Below are positions 18,401-25,648 of a DNA stretch of 60,416 nucleotides, one piece after another; the stretch's first letter is position 1; each line of letters opens with the position of its first letter. This DNA is from an uncultured bacterium (GTDB lineage: Bacteria; Elusimicrobiota; Elusimicrobia; Elusimicrobiales; Elusimicrobiaceae), in NCBI GenBank assembly GCA_949296525.1, contig CASFOP010000010.1, positions 1 to 60,416 of the forward strand. Reading direction: 5' to 3'. The notes under the pieces were generated by a model. The model did no database searches. It was not told where the DNA came from and saw only the letters and a list, made by a program, of their open reading frames with translations. Position numbers and translations under genes: made by a program.

Positions 18401-19029
18401 TCGGGGTTAAGGCCGCGGGCTTTGTGGGCCGCAATGGCTTTCTCGTCCAGCATGGAGGCCATTTGCTCTTTGGTCAGGGGTTCCACCATGTTCAGCTCGT
18501 GGCTGGTGCGGAAACCGTCAAAGAAATGCACAAAAGGCACGCGGGCTTTTAAGGTGGCGGCTTGCGCGATTAAGGCCATATCCATGGCTTCCTGCGGATT
18601 GTCCGAGCACAGCATGGCCCAGCCGGTCTGGCGTACGGACATGACGTCGGAATGGTCGCCGAAAATAGACAGCGCCGTGGTGGCAATAGCGCGGGCGGAC
18701 ACATGGAACACGGTCGGGGTCAGTTCGCCCGCGATTTTGTACATGTTCGGGATCATCAGCAACAGACCCTGCGAAGCGGTGAAAGTGGTGGTCAGCGCGC
18801 CGGCGGTCAGGGAGCCGTGCACCGCGCCGGAAGCGCCGCCTTCGGACTGCATTTCCGTGACGACGGGCACATTGCCCCAGATGTTGGTTTCGCCTTTGGC
18901 GCTTTTGGCGTCGCAGATTTCACCCATCGTGGAAGACGGCGTAATGGGGTAAATCGCGATGACTTCGTTGGTGGCATGCGCGACGTGGGATACCGCCGCG
19001 TTGCCGTCCATAGCGACTAGTTTGGCCAT
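15469..19029 (-). CDS. nifJ: Pyruvate:ferredoxin (flavodoxin) oxidoreductase
   Basis: Single-chain enzyme of 1186 residues converting pyruvate and CoA to acetyl-CoA, CO2 and reduced ferredoxin, central to fermentation in anaerobes. The domain order is complete: N-terminal transketolase-like domain (AVSHVAHATNEVIAIYPITP), gamma domain, a ferredoxin insert with two [4Fe-4S] motifs (CIQCGFCSLVCP and CTGCGACIYNCP), and a C-terminal thiamine-diphosphate domain with FSGACAGCGETPYVK and GDGWAYDIGYGG. The start at 19029 has an AAGGAGA site. Several TA-rich -10-like sequences lie upstream. It has its own terminator. Confidence 0.98.
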   Translation of the reverse strand: MAKLVAMDGNAAVSHVAHATNEVIAIYPITPSSTMGEICDAKSAKGETNIWGNVPVVTEMQSEGGASGAVHGSLTAGALTTTFTASQGLLLMIPNMYKIAGELTPTVFHVSARAIATTALSIFGDHSDVMSVRQTGWAMLCSDNPQEAMDMALIAQAATLKARVPFVHFFDGFRTSHELNMVEPLTKEQMASMLDEKAIAAHKARGLNPEHPTVRGTAANPDVYFQSREAVNKFYNAVPGIVKEEMAAFEKMTGRKYDLFQYVGDADAERLVVVMGSGADVAQIAAEAMKGQKVGVLKVKLFRPFSIADFIRVIPDTVKKVAVLDRTKEPGALGEPLFQDVCAAFLTAEAKAKFPATPLIIGGRYGIGSKDFTPSDVKAVFDNLDLKEPKKNFTVGINDDLTHTSLPAAKLENKAGNDIFAAMFYGLGSDGTVGANKNTMKIISANGFFAQGYFVYDSKKSGSMTTSHIRFGKNYIRAPYLIQSADFIGVHMFDFLDKYDVLGKAKQGATVLINSPYAADKVWDHLTAEVQKQIIDKKLKVYVIDASDIALATGMGSRTNTIMQTAFFGIAGVIPTEKAIADIKEAIKKTYSKKGEEIVQKNYKAVDAALAGLHEVKYPAEVTSKLHTKAPVPQSAPAFVKDVLGEMIAGRGDELPTSAMPEGGVYPTGTTQYEKRNIAIQVPQWDPNTCIQCGFCSLVCPHAAIRIKAYDGAALKDAPKTFKSADGKADLAGLKFTVQVAVEDCTGCGACIYNCPAKNKENPEKKAINFVHQLDVREDEIDNFSFFLGLKQAEVKTKKESVKGSQLRKPLFEFSGACAGCGETPYVKLLTQLFGDRLAVANATGCSSIYGGNLPTTPYCQREDGKGPAWSNSLFEDNAEFGMGIRVAYDQLNSDAKALLKECKEGCLKDHAALVDALLNNAQKTDAEVEEQRKNVADLKAVLEKTDCEKGKRLLSFADYLVRKSVWILGGDGWAYDIGYGGLDHVLASGKNIKILVLDTEVYSNTGGQMSKATPLGAKALFAAGGKSMPKKDLGMIAMTYGNIYVAQVAMGANMNQTIQALAEADAYDGPALVIAYSHCIAHGIDMSKGMGEAKRAVQAGRWILYRFNPEARYEGKNPLHVDSPLTDPTLPLADYMSGENRFKGLMRDNPELAKELLKRAESEYAWRRDLYKQLAAIQPAVKVEK

Positions 19030-19204
19030 AGAGTAAATCTCCTTTTGGTAATGTAAAACGAGTTATCCGCCCGTTTGGGGGCGGCCGGTTAAACAGGGTG
19101 CCGTATAAGTAAGCGGGGACAGTATTTAACTACCCGTATATTGTATAATTTTAACCCTTCGCGCGCAAATACGCGCGCGTAGGGGGAAAAAGGCCGGGAA
19201 TTTA

Positions 19205-19227
19205 TGCTATTATCTGAGTGTCAGATA
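19205..19227 (+). promoter_or_regulatory. Extended -10 overlapping a 7-bp inverted repeat
   Basis: TGC-TATTAT at 19205-19213 is followed directly by TATCTGA-GTG-TCAGATA (19211-19227). The palindrome would sit at the transcription start as operator or 5' hairpin for the gene at 19248. Confidence 0.45.
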
Positions 19228-19247
19228 TCTTAATGCAAGGAGGGAAT

Positions 19248-20258
19248 ATGAAAGTTAACCGGAAATTATTATCCCTGCTTAGTTTGTTCATATTGCTTTG
19301 CGCGGCGGGGCCGGCCGCATTTGCCGCAGAGGAGACAACCCCCCAGGAAGCCTCTGCGGTGTACTTTACGAAAGATACATCTGAGAAGGCATTGAAGAAA
19401 CTTTATAAAAAGGCGCTTGCGTCCCGCCCCGGGAAAACGGCGTTTAAGCAATACAGGCCGGATGATTATTACTGGGCCGATGAAATGCAGGAAGGAGATG
19501 CGGCTGCGGGAACGGAACCGGTTTATGCCGCATGGCTGTCCGTGCTGCAGGATAAAGGGGCCGAACCTTTGTTTTCTTGGCTTCCTTTGCCCGGGAAAGA
19601 GCCGGCCGTCTGGCATGATTTCCCTTATTCGGACTGCATGTGCTATGCGCCGGACCGCTTCTTGTCCAGCAAGGAAACCGGGCGCTGCCAGCAGCTGCCG
19701 TGGTATCCCTCCGACCAGTGCCGCCGTATAGTAGGGATGCTGACGCGCTATGAAGAGCTTGTTTCGGAACCCGAAACCCTGGTGGTGCTCTCCTATGTTT
19801 CCGCCCGCAAAGACGGGAAAATTGTGCGCGGCGGCGCCCTGCAAAACATGATGGCGGACACTAATCCCTATTCTACCCCGGACGGAGAAAAATTTTCCCC
19901 GTTGGTGGAGATCTGGGCCGCGCGTTTGACCGCCGTGGATAAAAATACATTGTGTGTTAATATCATTGCCAAGGCGGGGGCCGACGGCAAAGAAAAGGCG
20001 TTTGGCACCGTGGCATCGGCGGATTGCACAATGGCGGATAAAGCTGCCTGGGATATACTTCAGCAGGCGGATCCCTCGGTGAATACTGCCAGCGTTTCTA
20101 GACGATTGGCCTTGTGGAATGCACTGGTGCGCAATAAAGTACCGGAAGAAATATATGATTATTACGGCGGGAAAGATGAAGAAAAAAATATTCGCCGTGT
20201 GCAGAAATTTTTTGCAGACAGGGCGGCCAAACACTACCGTTTAATTACGTTGGATTAA
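19248..20258 (+). CDS. Exported protein of unknown function
   Basis: The 336 residues begin with a clear signal peptide (KLLSLLSLFILLCAAGPAAFA, cut around residue 26-27). ATG 19248 is preferred over an upstream in-frame codon because of the strong AAGGAGGG site. The mature part is Trp- and Tyr-rich, with a cysteine cluster (DCMCYAP, GRCQQ, DQCRR) that could form disulfides. I see no recognisable catalytic motif. It stands alone between nifJ and a terminator, with its own promoter. Periplasmic or surface location is inferred. Confidence 0.82.
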   Translation: MKVNRKLLSLLSLFILLCAAGPAAFAAEETTPQEASAVYFTKDTSEKALKKLYKKALASRPGKTAFKQYRPDDYYWADEMQEGDAAAGTEPVYAAWLSVLQDKGAEPLFSWLPLPGKEPAVWHDFPYSDCMCYAPDRFLSSKETGRCQQLPWYPSDQCRRIVGMLTRYEELVSEPETLVVLSYVSARKDGKIVRGGALQNMMADTNPYSTPDGEKFSPLVEIWAARLTAVDKNTLCVNIIAKAGADGKEKAFGTVASADCTMADKAAWDILQQADPSVNTASVSRRLALWNALVRNKVPEEIYDYYGGKDEEKNIRRVQKFFADRAAKHYRLITLD

Positions 20259-20264
20259 GCGTAT

Positions 20265-20296
20265 AAAACGGCCGCCCTGCGGGGCGGCCGTTTTGT
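20265..20296 (+). terminator. Terminator
   Basis: Perfect 13-bp stem AAAACGGCCGCCC with a 4-nt loop, ending in TTTT. Confidence 0.88.
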
Positions 20297-20313
20297 GTGT
20301 GCCGCGGCATATT

Positions 20314-20322
20314 TGATACACT
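20314..20322 (+). promoter_or_regulatory. Extended -10 of leaderless glycosyltransferase gene
   Basis: TGA-TACACT, then 6 nt, then ATG 20329; no ribosome-binding site. Confidence 0.55.
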
Positions 20323-20328
20323 TAATCC

Positions 20329-21543
20329 ATGAAAGACACCGCTTTTTACCGTTTTTTATGTGCCCACCGCCCGCTGTGCGTGTTGTACGAAACGCTGCGC
20401 TGGCTGGGGCACAACATTTTCTTTTTTGTCCGTACCCGCACGCCGGTGTGGTACCGTTTTGACCGCAAATACCGGGCGGGGGAACAGCCCCGCGAAACCC
20501 TGCCGCTTGATGCGGCCTGGTACCGCATTTCCCGTCCGCTGTACCGCCATGAGCATGTGTATTATAATTTTGACGCCGCCCTGGCCGCCAATCCCGGCGT
20601 AAAGGGACTGGCGTTAATTTTCTTTATGGGCATAGGGGATTATTTGTACGCCACGCCCATGATAGCGGCTTTAAAAAAGAAATATCCGCACCTGCCTTTT
20701 TACGGCTATGTGGGCGCACAGTTTGACCGCAACAATTCCCCGTTGGTGGGCAAACTGCTGCAAAGCAACCCCCATATAGAAAAAGTATTTTATTTTAACG
20801 GATACCGCCACCCGCTGATTTGGAAAAATTACAATTACGCAGACGCTTTTAAGAACATTCCCAAAGGTTTCCTGGCCGTGCCCGTATATTACGATTACAG
20901 CGTGCGCGTGCCGCACCGTGTTAAAAGTTTATTTGAAACATTCGGCCTGCCCGTACCGGCGGACGTGCCCGCGCCCGTGATGTATTTCCCCAAAGAGCCC
21001 GCCCCCGTGGTGGCGGAGCATTTGGCGGATATTTCCCGCCGCACCGCAGGCAAAAAAGGTATTGTGTTTTTGCAGCTGGACTCGCGCGGCTCCAATTATG
21101 TGTATCCGCATATTAAAACACTGGCGGAAATGTTAATGGCAGAAGGGTATTTTGTGATAAGCGTAACCAAGGGCGGCCCGACGGACAGCCCCGCCTATGC
21201 GGAAATAGACATTAAAAAATTTACCATTAACGAAACCTGGCATTTGCTGTCTTTGCTCAAAGAAAAATTCCCGCTGTATGTCATTGCGGTCAATTCCGTT
21301 TTCTGGGCCGCTTCGGCGGGGCTGGGCCTGCCGAACTTGGGCCTGCAGCATTGGGTAGACAAAAAAGTGCATAATCTGTGGTATCCCAATATTGAGGTGG
21401 TGACGGATTATATCTATCCGCTTTTGCCGCGCGGCAAGCAAATCCACGCGCCGGCGCAAAGTTATACCCGCCATAATAAAAAAATCATAGATTACAAGCC
21501 GGACTGGATTGTAAAGTGGTTTAAGGAAAAGCTTGGGGACTGA
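20329..21543 (+). CDS. Family 9-like glycosyltransferase (heptosyltransferase type)
   Basis: A GT-B fold sugar transferase of 404 residues resembling ADP-heptose:LPS heptosyltransferases. LALIFFMGIGDYLYATPMI (about 88-106) corresponds to the N-terminal nucleotide-fold start of GT9 enzymes. The C-terminal half has GIVFLQLDSRG and YVIAVNSVFWAASAGLGLPN, the place where GT9 enzymes bind the donor. It probably adds a sugar to a lipid or surface glycan at the inner membrane. Donor and acceptor are not predictable. The gene is alone; the start is fixed by the 6-nt spacing from the -10 box. Confidence 0.75.
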   Translation: MKDTAFYRFLCAHRPLCVLYETLRWLGHNIFFFVRTRTPVWYRFDRKYRAGEQPRETLPLDAAWYRISRPLYRHEHVYYNFDAALAANPGVKGLALIFFMGIGDYLYATPMIAALKKKYPHLPFYGYVGAQFDRNNSPLVGKLLQSNPHIEKVFYFNGYRHPLIWKNYNYADAFKNIPKGFLAVPVYYDYSVRVPHRVKSLFETFGLPVPADVPAPVMYFPKEPAPVVAEHLADISRRTAGKKGIVFLQLDSRGSNYVYPHIKTLAEMLMAEGYFVISVTKGGPTDSPAYAEIDIKKFTINETWHLLSLLKEKFPLYVIAVNSVFWAASAGLGLPNLGLQHWVDKKVHNLWYPNIEVVTDYIYPLLPRGKQIHAPAQSYTRHNKKIIDYKPDWIVKWFKEKLGD

Positions 21544-21562
21544 AGTTTGGCTGTTTTTGCCG

Positions 21563-21593
21563 CCCGCCGCATTTGTTTTGCGGCGGGTTTTTT
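21563..21593 (+). terminator. Terminator after GT9 gene
   Basis: CCCGCCGC/GCGGCGGG stem followed by TTTTTT. Confidence 0.88.
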
Positions 21594-21685
21594 GTGTTTT
21601 TTGGGCCGTTTTTTCGTGGAGGGGCTTGCGCCGTTTTTTTTTTTTGATACACTTTTTTCGCCCGGGAAGGGGAAAAGGAGGGTGT

Positions 21686-22189
21686 ATGCAAAAAAACGCG
21701 GGATTTACGTTAATAGAGCTGTTGGTGGTTGTTTTAATTATCGGTATACTGGCCGCTGTGGCCCTGCCGCAGTATGAACTTGCGGTGGCCAAGAGTAGGG
21801 TGGCGGAAGCAAGAATAGCTTTAAAAGCCATAACGGATGCACAGGAACTTTACTGGGCGGCTAACGGAAAGTATACGGCGGATTTGTCAGAACTGGATAT
21901 AACGGTACGTCCGGATGGAACGTATTGGACGTATAGCTGTAACGGCGGAAACTTGTACTGGGCGCCCCGTCAATGTTTAGCCGTACCCAAGATAGAGGGA
22001 TATCCAGATATTGTTTTTCATATGAAGGAAAAGGCTTCCAGCGAAGCAAGAGACGGTTTTCGCGGTAAGCATTGGTGCGTCAGAGACGGGAAATTTCCTT
22101 TTTCAAGAAAAGTATGCCAGAGCCTTGGGCATTTAGATACCCACTCAGACTTAGCTTGGTCTGATGCCAGCTATTATATTTTAGATTGA
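21686..22189 (+). CDS. Type IV prepilin-like protein
   Basis: The 167 residues have a short leader MQKNAG, the prepilin peptidase site before FTLIELLVVVLIIGIL, Glu at +5 and a hydrophobic helix to about residue 27. A globular domain with several cysteines follows. ATG 21686 is chosen for its GGAGGG site; upstream in-frame codons would give an implausible leader. The helix is nearly identical to that of the gene at 14254, so they are paralogues. A TGA-TACACT box at about 21641-21649 suits a short leader mRNA. Confidence 0.9.
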   Translation: MQKNAGFTLIELLVVVLIIGILAAVALPQYELAVAKSRVAEARIALKAITDAQELYWAANGKYTADLSELDITVRPDGTYWTYSCNGGNLYWAPRQCLAVPKIEGYPDIVFHMKEKASSEARDGFRGKHWCVRDGKFPFSRKVCQSLGHLDTHSDLAWSDASYYILD

Positions 22190-22215
22190 AATGTTTGGCT
22201 ATCAGATTTAAAAAA

Positions 22216-22243
22216 CAATCCCCGCATTGTGCGGGGATTGTCA
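22216..22243. terminator. Bidirectional terminator
   Basis: CAATCCCCGC/GCGGGGATTG stem between the convergent prepilin and nitroreductase genes. Confidence 0.82.
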
Positions 22244-22244
22244 T

Positions 22245-22787
22245 TTATTTATATTCGTTGTAGCTGACTATTTCTTGCAAACTTTTGCGCGGCCGCGGCT
22301 GCGGTGTTTCGGCGGGGTAGCCCAGCGAAATCAGATGTTCCACCTTTTTGCCTTTGGGCAGTTTTAAAAACTTGGCGGCTTTTTCCCCGTTGAGCCAGCC
22401 TATCCAGCAGGTGCCCAGCCCCAGGTCATGCGCGCGCAGCACCAGGTGTTCGCAGGCGATGCCCTGGTCCACCAAATAAAATTCCGTCCGGCGGAAGAAA
22501 TTGCCGATGCGCGCGGTAAAATTCCCCGCGTCGGACACCACCGCTATAATCACCGGCGCGGCGGCGGCCCATTTGGTCATGGCATACACGCCGCTGAAAG
22601 CCTCTTTGCAAAAAGCGTCTTTAATTTGCGGGTCGTCCAGCACCACAAAGTGCCACGGCTGGGAATTGCAGGCCGACGGGGCCAGACGTGCGGCCTCCAG
22701 ACAGGCGTTTATTTTTTCCCGTTCCACGGGTTTGTTTTCATATTTGCGCACGCTGCGCCGCTGTGCGATGGCTTGTTCCAGTTCCAT
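22245..22787 (-). CDS. Nitroreductase-family flavoprotein
   Basis: FMN-dependent oxidoreductase of 180 residues. Family features: RRSVRKYENKPV near the N-terminus (phosphate binding), ARLAPSACNSQPWHFVV (flavin ring) and LGLGTCWIGWLNGEKA in the second half. Such enzymes use NAD(P)H to reduce nitro compounds, quinones or flavins; the natural substrate is unknown. The start at 22787 follows an AGGAGA site, excluding six upstream residues. Confidence 0.92.
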   Translation of the reverse strand: MELEQAIAQRRSVRKYENKPVEREKINACLEAARLAPSACNSQPWHFVVLDDPQIKDAFCKEAFSGVYAMTKWAAAAPVIIAVVSDAGNFTARIGNFFRRTEFYLVDQGIACEHLVLRAHDLGLGTCWIGWLNGEKAAKFLKLPKGKKVEHLISLGYPAETPQPRPRKSLQEIVSYNEYK

Positions 22788-22897
22788 ATTTTCTCCTGAC
22801 GGCAAAACTGTTTATTTTATGGTAGCAAAAAAATCTTTTGCCCGCCAAATACAGCCTAATATAAAAAAAGACTTGTTTTTTGGGCGGAAAATTAATA

Positions 22898-22936
22898 TAT
22901 AATGTTTAAAAATCATTAAATTAATGTTTAATGATT
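22898..22936 (+). promoter_or_regulatory. -10 box with adjacent palindromic operator
   Basis: TATAAT at 22898-22903 is followed at the expected transcription start by a perfect 10-bp inverted repeat, AATCATTAAA / TTTAATGATT with a 6-nt centre (22911-22936). Confidence 0.5.
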
Positions 22937-22978
22937 AATTAAATCGTTGTTTCCATCTTAATATCCCGGGGGGGACGG

Positions 22979-23194
22979 ATGAGAGAGAAAGAACAGGCCG
23001 ACGCCTGCCAATGCGACGATAAAGCCGCCGGCGCCATGGCTGCCGCCAGCGTGGCGAAATATTTTAAGGAGAACGGCTGGAAAATTATTTCTTTTTTTCC
23101 CAACGCCACCTGCGGGAACCGCGTGCAAAAAATTCTGCGCACTAAAAGCGGCAAAAAACGCGGCCGCAAATCTTCAAAAAATTCCGGCATATAA
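22979..23194 (+). CDS. Small basic protein, unknown
   Basis: The 71 residues include a Cys-containing N-terminus (DACQCDD), an Ala-rich middle and a very basic C-terminus (TKSGKKRGRKSSKNSG). A purine-rich GGGGGGA precedes the ATG. A promoter with a palindrome lies upstream, so the gene may be regulated. The 3' end overlaps the convergent gene at 23174 by 21 bp. It could be a nucleic-acid-binding peptide; no family recognised. Confidence 0.5.
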   Translation: MREKEQADACQCDDKAAGAMAAASVAKYFKENGWKIISFFPNATCGNRVQKILRTKSGKKRGRKSSKNSGI

Positions 23195-23611
23195 CGCCCA
23201 CAAAAACCCATATCTGACTGCGCGGCTGAGCGCGGCCAGCGGGATGAACCACAGCAGGTTTACGCGCAGCATGCCTGCGCACACAGTAACCGCATCACCA
23301 ATAAGCGGCATTGCGCAAAGCAGCAGCGTCAGTTTGCCGTGCCGGCGGAAAATCCGTGCGGCTTTGTCCAAATATTTTTGTTTGACGGGAAACCATTTCT
23401 TTTGTTGCAGTATGCGGATATACCGCCCCGCAGAATAATTAATCAGTCCGCCCAGCACACTGCCTGCCACCGCCGCCAGCACCAGCAGCCAGGCGCGGTA
23501 TTGCTCTGTGGCAAACAGCGCCAGCAGGAGTACGTCCGTCTGCGGCGGGACAATGGTGGCGGATTCCACCGCCACAAAAAATAAAATAATCAGTACATGT
23601 ATTTCCGCCAT
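23174..23611 (-). CDS. YqaA/DedA-family membrane protein
   Basis: The 145 residues have four to five hydrophobic segments. VESATIVPPQTDVLLLALF near the N-terminus and GSVLGGLINYSAGRYI match the YqaA (SNARE-associated/VTT) group, thought to move or scramble lipids in the inner membrane. Start 23611 is preferred to an ATG eight codons upstream because a TATAAA box lies 7 nt before it. Confidence 0.8.
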   Translation of the reverse strand: MAEIHVLIILFFVAVESATIVPPQTDVLLLALFATEQYRAWLLVLAAVAGSVLGGLINYSAGRYIRILQQKKWFPVKQKYLDKAARIFRRHGKLTLLLCAMPLIGDAVTVCAGMLRVNLLWFIPLAALSRAVRYGFLWALYAGIF

Positions 23612-23618
23612 AACCCTA

Positions 23619-23624
23619 TTTATA
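23619..23624 (-). promoter_or_regulatory. -10 box of YqaA-like gene
   Basis: TATAAA on the - strand, 7 nt before ATG 23611; slightly longer spacing than at the other leaderless genes. Confidence 0.4.
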
Positions 23625-23742
23625 AGACTAGGCAAAATAGCGGAATGGAGACAAGCCTAAAAACAGGTTAGAACGCGGTTTGTGGTGTACCTTGCCGGCC
23701 CGCGCGGCTTTTGGCCTGCACAGGGGAGGGCCTGGTACATTA

Positions 23743-24231
23743 TCAAATTTCTTGATTTTCCAGCGCCGCACGCCACAGGACCAGCTTTTCCGCGTAAGAA
23801 CGCGCCGCATGGGCGGGGCTGGTGGAAGGCAGACGGTAAAATTTTTTGTCCGGCGTACCGAAGGCGCGTTTGTAAAAAGCAAACGCCGCCGTACCGTTAA
23901 ACAACAGCGTGTGTATGGCGGGATATCGGGCAAACAGCGCGGGAAAATCATTGGGGATTTGCTGGGTGATGCGGCTGTCCAGGCTGCCTTCGCGGCGGCA
24001 GGCGGCCAGCGTGTCCCACAGGCCCAGGCCGTGTTTTAAAATTACCTGCAGTTTGTCCTGATAATTTTCGGGTGTGCGGCCGTTTTCAAACACGTCAAAA
24101 ATAATGCGCCAAAACTGGTTGTATTGGTAGGCGTAATATTCTCCCGCGCGCAGGGAGGCTTCCCCGGGCATGCTGCCTATAATCAGCAGGCGCGTTTGGG
24201 GCCCCGCAACGGGAGGAAAACTCTTTAGCAT
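23743..24231 (-). CDS. DNA-deoxyinosine glycosylase (UDG superfamily, HDG type)
   Basis: Base-excision repair enzyme removing hypoxanthine and related deaminated bases. Of 162 residues, LLIIGSMPGEASLRAGEYYA near the N-terminus is the catalytic/phosphate region of this UDG family, followed by NQFWRII, GLGLWDTL and the C-terminal LPSTSPAHA loop. The start overlaps the macrodomain gene by 7 nt, so the two are co-transcribed, an apt pairing of nucleotide-damage functions. Confidence 0.85.
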   Translation of the reverse strand: MLKSFPPVAGPQTRLLIIGSMPGEASLRAGEYYAYQYNQFWRIIFDVFENGRTPENYQDKLQVILKHGLGLWDTLAACRREGSLDSRITQQIPNDFPALFARYPAIHTLLFNGTAAFAFYKRAFGTPDKKFYRLPSTSPAHAARSYAEKLVLWRAALENQEI

Positions 24232-24743
24232 GTTTCGCTCTCCGTCAGTTTTTGGTACAGGGCAAAATCTTCCGGCAGGAAACAGACGAAATAAATGATG
24301 TCAAACGCATCCGGGTGGGCCCCGACAAACTGCCGGACGGCGTCAAATGCCGTTTGGGCGGCCTGTGCGCGCGGGTAGCCGTATACGCCGGTGGATATAC
24401 ACGGAAAGGCCACGGTTCTAGCGCCTTTTTCCCGTGCCAGTTCCAAAGAGTGGGTATAACAGGCGGCCAGCAATTTTTCTTCCCCTCGCGTGCCTCCGTG
24501 CCACACGGGCCCGGGGGTATGAATAATCCATTTGGCGGGCAAATTGAACCCCGGCGTGATTTTGGCCTGACCCGTTTCACAGCCGCTTAGGGCACGGCAG
24601 CCTTCCAGCAGGCGCGGCCCCGCGGCGCGGTGTATGGCGCCGTCCACCCCGCCGCCTCCCAACAGCGTGCGGTTGGCCGCGTTGACAATGGCGTCCGCTT
24701 TCAAAGAGGTAATATCCGTTTGCAGGGCAATGAGTTTGGTCAA
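24225..24743 (-). CDS. Macrodomain ADP-ribose-processing protein
   Basis: A single macrodomain of 172 residues with the ADP-ribose motifs DAIVNAANRTLLGGGGVDG (about 17-35) and PCISTGVYGYP (loop 2). The MacroD/YmdB-like group hydrolyses O-acetyl-ADP-ribose or removes mono-ADP-ribose from targets. The start is TTG 24743 with GGGGGAG upstream. Followed by the glycosylase gene with a 7-nt overlap. Confidence 0.92.
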   Translation of the reverse strand: MTKLIALQTDITSLKADAIVNAANRTLLGGGGVDGAIHRAAGPRLLEGCRALSGCETGQAKITPGFNLPAKWIIHTPGPVWHGGTRGEEKLLAACYTHSLELAREKGARTVAFPCISTGVYGYPRAQAAQTAFDAVRQFVGAHPDAFDIIYFVCFLPEDFALYQKLTESETC

Positions 24744-24761
24744 ATGGCAGCTCCCCCGATG

Positions 24762-25574
24762 TTAAAAATCCACGTTGTCCGGGTCTGCGCCCAGGTGTTT
24801 GCCTTCGTCCAGTGCGGCAATTTGCGCCATGTCCGCTTCGTCCAGCGTGAAATCAAAAACGGAAATATTTTCCCGCATACGCGCCGTATGGGCGGATTTG
24901 GGTATGGGAATGACGCCGCTCTGTATGTCCCAGCGCAGTACGATTTGCGACGGGGTTTTATTATATTTGTCGGCCAGCTTTTGGATAAGGGCGGGTTTTA
25001 GGGCTTCCCCGCGCATGAGCGGGCTGTAAGCCTGCAGTTTGATGCCCAGCCGCCCGCAGTAGTCTTTCAGCGTTTTTTGCTGGAAAAGCGGGTGATATTC
25101 CACCTGGTTGACCATGGGCGTAATGTCTGCCTCCTGCAAAATTTCGTCCAGGTGATGTTCTTTGAAATTGGATACGCCGATGGCTTTGGCTCGGCCTTCT
25201 TTGTACAGGGTTTCCAGCGCCTGCCAGGTTTGCACGTTTTGTTCTTTGGGCCAGTGAATAAGGTACAAATCTACATAATCGGTGCCGAGTTTCTGCAAAG
25301 ATTCGTCAAAGGCTTTTAACGTTTCATCATAGCCGTGGCGGTCATTCCATACCTTGGTGGTGATGAATACGTCTTTGCGCGCCAGGCCGCTTTGCCGCAG
25401 GCCTTCGCCCACGAATTCTTCCGTGCCGTAATAAGCGGCGGTGTCCAGCAGACGGTAGCCGGCGGCCAGGGCGGCTTTGACGGTTTGCGCCGCCGCATGC
25501 GGGTCGTCCACCTTGTATGTACCAAATCCGATTAACGGTATTTCCCGTCCGTTTTTCAGCCGCGTGTATTGCAT
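24762..25574 (-). CDS. Aldo/keto reductase
   Basis: NADPH-dependent (beta/alpha)8-barrel enzyme of 270 residues. The catalytic tetrad is visible: Asp in LLDTAAYYG, Tyr in the same motif, Lys in FITTKVW and His in YLIHWP. The cofactor end carries IPKSAHTARMRENI. It resembles 2,5-diketo-gluconate reductase-type AKR5 enzymes; the substrate is unknown. The start at 25574 has an AGGAGGAA site; the longer frame upstream is ignored. Confidence 0.94.
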   Translation of the reverse strand: MQYTRLKNGREIPLIGFGTYKVDDPHAAAQTVKAALAAGYRLLDTAAYYGTEEFVGEGLRQSGLARKDVFITTKVWNDRHGYDETLKAFDESLQKLGTDYVDLYLIHWPKEQNVQTWQALETLYKEGRAKAIGVSNFKEHHLDEILQEADITPMVNQVEYHPLFQQKTLKDYCGRLGIKLQAYSPLMRGEALKPALIQKLADKYNKTPSQIVLRWDIQSGVIPIPKSAHTARMRENISVFDFTLDEADMAQIAALDEGKHLGADPDNVDF

Positions 25575-25648
25575 AAATTCCTCCTGGTGCGGGCTCCAGC
25601 TCCGTGCAAATCTCTTTTGTAGATTATATAATAAATGCGGAGGTCCCC

